DNA from: Catenuloplanes indicus
Lineage (GTDB): Bacteria; Actinomycetota; Actinomycetes; Mycobacteriales; Micromonosporaceae
Direction: 5' to 3'
Length of the DNA: 64,000 nucleotides
Assembly (NCBI RefSeq): GCF_030813715.1
Contig: NZ_JAUSUZ010000001.1
Location: 1,736,001-1,800,000, forward strand
Shown one piece after another: positions 62,210 through 64,000 of this stretch (position 1 is the first letter of the stretch; every line of letters starts with the position of its first letter). The notes beneath the pieces are model-generated. The model searched no databases, had not been told where the DNA came from, and saw only the letters and a list, made by a program, of their open reading frames with translations. Both the position numbers and the translations under genes were made by a program.

Positions 62210-64000
62210 GTGGGAAATGCGTGGGACACGATCGACTGGGCGGCCTTCGACGGCGCCTACGGGCCGGCGACCGAGACGCCGGGCATCCTGGCCGCGATCG
62301 CGTCGGAGGATCCCGAGGTGGCCGACGACGGGCGGTTCGAGTTCTACTCGTCTCTGCATCATCAGGGAACGGTCTACGCGGCGACCGTGCAGGCCGTGCC
62401 GTTTCTGATCGAGCTGGCCGTGCGGCCGGGCGTCCACCAGCGCGATCACCTGCTGCGGACGGTCGGCGCGCTCTGCGACCCGCAGCAGACCAACGGCGAG
62501 CAGCGTGCGGTGCACGCGGCCGTCGCGCGGCTCAGTGGGCTGCTGCTGCCCGCACTTGACGATCCAGATCCGGGGGTACGGGAGGCAGCCGCCTACGCGC
62601 TCGCCCACGCGGACTCCCGGCACGTACCCGCGCTGGCCGCCCGCCGGGCTTCGGAGACCGTCCCGGTCGTGCGCGCGTCGCTGCTGCTCGGCACGGCTCC
62701 CCACCCACCCGGGTTGCTGCGGGACGCGCTGACCGAGCCGTTCCCGGTCCCGGCGGCGGCCGCCGTGCTGCTCGCCCGCGCCCGGCATCCGCTCACCGCG
62801 GACCAGCTGACCCGCGTGTACGCCACCACCGCCACCTGGCAGGGCCCCTGGTCCGACACCGTCTCCGGACGGCCGGGCGACCTGACCCGGTTCCTCGACC
62901 TCGACGGGCTGACCACGCTTACCGACGCGTTGACGACCGGCCCGGCCCGCCGCGATCTCGCCCATGGGCTGGCCGACCGTTTCCGCTCCTCGCGCGCAGC
63001 GGCGTCCGCGCTGGCCGGCCGGCTCGCGCCGCTGCTGGCCGACCCGGAGCAGGACGTCCGGTCCGCGGCCGTCGACGCGGCGCTCGCGGCGGGCACCGCC
63101 TGCGCCGTGCTCGCCGACGCCCTGGCCACGCTGGCCGCCGACCCGGTAGGCGATGCGCCGGACGAGGCGCTGGGCCTGCTGATCCGGTTGCGGGATCCGC
63201 GCTGGTCCGGGCTGCTGGTGTCGGCGTGGGAGCGCGGCCGTGATCCGCAGGTGACCACGCTGTTCGGCGACATCAGCCCGCCGTACGACGCGGAGATCCT
63301 GCATGCGGTCCGGCGGCGGTTGCGCATGCTCGCCGGAGAACCGGAAGCCGGGAAGTGGGCCGCCGCGCCGCAGGTAGGCCTGGTGCAACTGCTCGGCGGC
63401 TGGGGACCAGCGGCAGCGGACGCGGTGCCGGAGATCATCGCGGCATATGAGCGGGCCTTCGGGGTCGCGGCGGACGCACTGGCGTCGATCGGGCCGTCGG
63501 CGCTCTCGGCCGTATCCATGCTGAAGGATCGTGCTCTTGGTGGTGATCTTCGGGCCGGGCACGCGGTGTGGCGGCTGACCGGGGAGACTGAGGCGCTGGT
63601 CAGTGCGGTACTGGCGAAGCGAGGGCGGGGAGCGGCGTGGGATCTGCGGCGGGCGGGCGAGGCCGGGACCGCGCTGGCACCAGCTGTCCCCCGGTTGCGT
63701 GAGTGGCTGGCGCAGGCCGGCGACGCGGACGAGCGGATCATGGTGGCGCGGGCGCTGTGGCGGGCCACCGGTGACCCGGCGGAGGCGCTGCCGACGTTGA
63801 CTGAGGTGCTGGCCGGTGGCCATCCCGGCGCCGGGGCGGGACTCGCGGCGGAGATCGGCACGCCGGAGCACCGGCCGCACCTTCGCCGGATGCTGCGGCA
63901 CCAGCCCTGGCACGTTCAGGTCGACGCGATCCGTGCGCTGCACCGGCTCGGCGTGCCCGCCGAGGAGCTGACGGCCCCGTTGCTGGACCTGCTCGACCGG
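62210..64000 (+). CDS. HEAT-repeat protein, cut by the window end
   Basis: The frame is open from GTG 62210 to the last base, 597 codons, with no stop. The text is a series of helical hairpins with alternating patterns such as LDDPDPGVREAAAYALAHAD and LADPEQDVRSAAVDAALAAG, typical of HEAT/armadillo-like repeats in actinobacteria. The N-terminus is VGNAWDTIDWAAFDGAYG. I see no catalytic domain. Such proteins act as scaffolds or as lyase-like regulators; no partner is visible in the window. The C-terminal end lies outside it. Confidence 0.8.
   Translation, partial: MGNAWDTIDWAAFDGAYGPATETPGILAAIASEDPEVADDGRFEFYSSLHHQGTVYAATVQAVPFLIELAVRPGVHQRDHLLRTVGALCDPQQTNGEQRAVHAAVARLSGLLLPALDDPDPGVREAAAYALAHADSRHVPALAARRASETVPVVRASLLLGTAPHPPGLLRDALTEPFPVPAAAAVLLARARHPLTADQLTRVYATTATWQGPWSDTVSGRPGDLTRFLDLDGLTTLTDALTTGPARRDLAHGLADRFRSSRAAASALAGRLAPLLADPEQDVRSAAVDAALAAGTACAVLADALATLAADPVGDAPDEALGLLIRLRDPRWSGLLVSAWERGRDPQVTTLFGDISPPYDAEILHAVRRRLRMLAGEPEAGKWAAAPQVGLVQLLGGWGPAAADAVPEIIAAYERAFGVAADALASIGPSALSAVSMLKDRALGGDLRAGHAVWRLTGETEALVSAVLAKRGRGAAWDLRRAGEAGTALAPAVPRLREWLAQAGDADERIMVARALWRATGDPAEALPTLTEVLAGGHPGAGAGLAAEIGTPEHRPHLRRMLRHQPWHVQVDAIRALHRLGVPAEELTAPLLDLLDR

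Overview
The window is very high-GC DNA with frequent GTG starts, GGAGG-type ribosome sites, tightly overlapping ATGA/GTGA gene junctions, and many AfsR/SARP, STAND and LAL regulators. It also carries a secreted GH5-CBM2 cellulase and DrrAB-type exporters. Together these point to the chromosome of a filamentous actinomycete, most likely a Micromonosporaceae member (Actinoplanes or Catenuloplanes type). The family assignment is inference. I see no rRNA, tRNA, CRISPR array, insertion sequence or replication origin.

Layout. 0-7 kb: a decayed AraC fragment, a membrane diguanylate cyclase (minus), an AraC regulator, an SDR protein lacking the YxxxK motif (minus) and a SARP-NB-ARC-TPR regulator. 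7-8.6 kb: a secreted GH5 cellulase. 8.7-14.4 kb: a compact operon of an E1/ThiF-like adenylating enzyme, a 20-residue peptide and an M50-type membrane peptidase, followed by its own SARP regulator. Its upstream region has three CAACG heptamers exactly 11 bp apart and 8 bp before a possible -10, the arrangement expected of a SARP operator. I regard this as a candidate undescribed peptide natural-product (RiPP-like) system.

14.5-29.6 kb: a ten-gene minus-strand operon encodes, in transcription order, a condensation-domain protein, a KAS III-like protein with a Cys-His-His triad, an ATP-grasp ligase, a PLP decarboxylase, an ACP, a Cys-less thiolase-fold protein, two acyl-CoA dehydrogenase-type proteins, AcpS and a NodC/HAS-like glycosyltransferase. 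The ATP-grasp/decarboxylase/ACP trio matches the logic of BtrJ/BtrK/BtrI of butirosin side-chain synthesis (aminoacyl-ACP formation and decarboxylation). The rest of the butirosin pathway is absent, so a different amine-containing product is likely. A GNAT, a DrrAB-like ABC exporter and a LAL regulator lie beside it.

29.8-35.5 kb: a STAND regulator, then a two-gene cassette (669 + 131 aa) of unknown function with phage-like character, then an unknown 188-aa protein. 35.8-41.2 kb: a lipoprotein/HlyD/ATPase/FtsX operon divergent from a response regulator-histidine kinase pair. 41.3-43.5 kb: gene debris and a HIT protein. 43.5-49.3 kb: a 1919-aa protein of unknown function with two papain-like (Tox-PL-like) segments. 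50-53.1 kb: a sugar ABC importer without its ATPase, preceded by a promoter and an inverted-repeat operator. 53.2-55.1 kb: a secreted alpha/beta hydrolase. 55.2-57.9 kb: a divergent MarR/MMPL efflux pair with a duplicated palindrome. 58.0-59.5 kb: a zinc alcohol dehydrogenase-MerR operon with a 19-bp-spacer promoter. 59.8-62.0 kb: a polyprenyl-phosphate glycosyltransferase/PIG-V mannosyltransferase pair. 62.2 kb to the end: a HEAT-repeat protein cut by the window edge.
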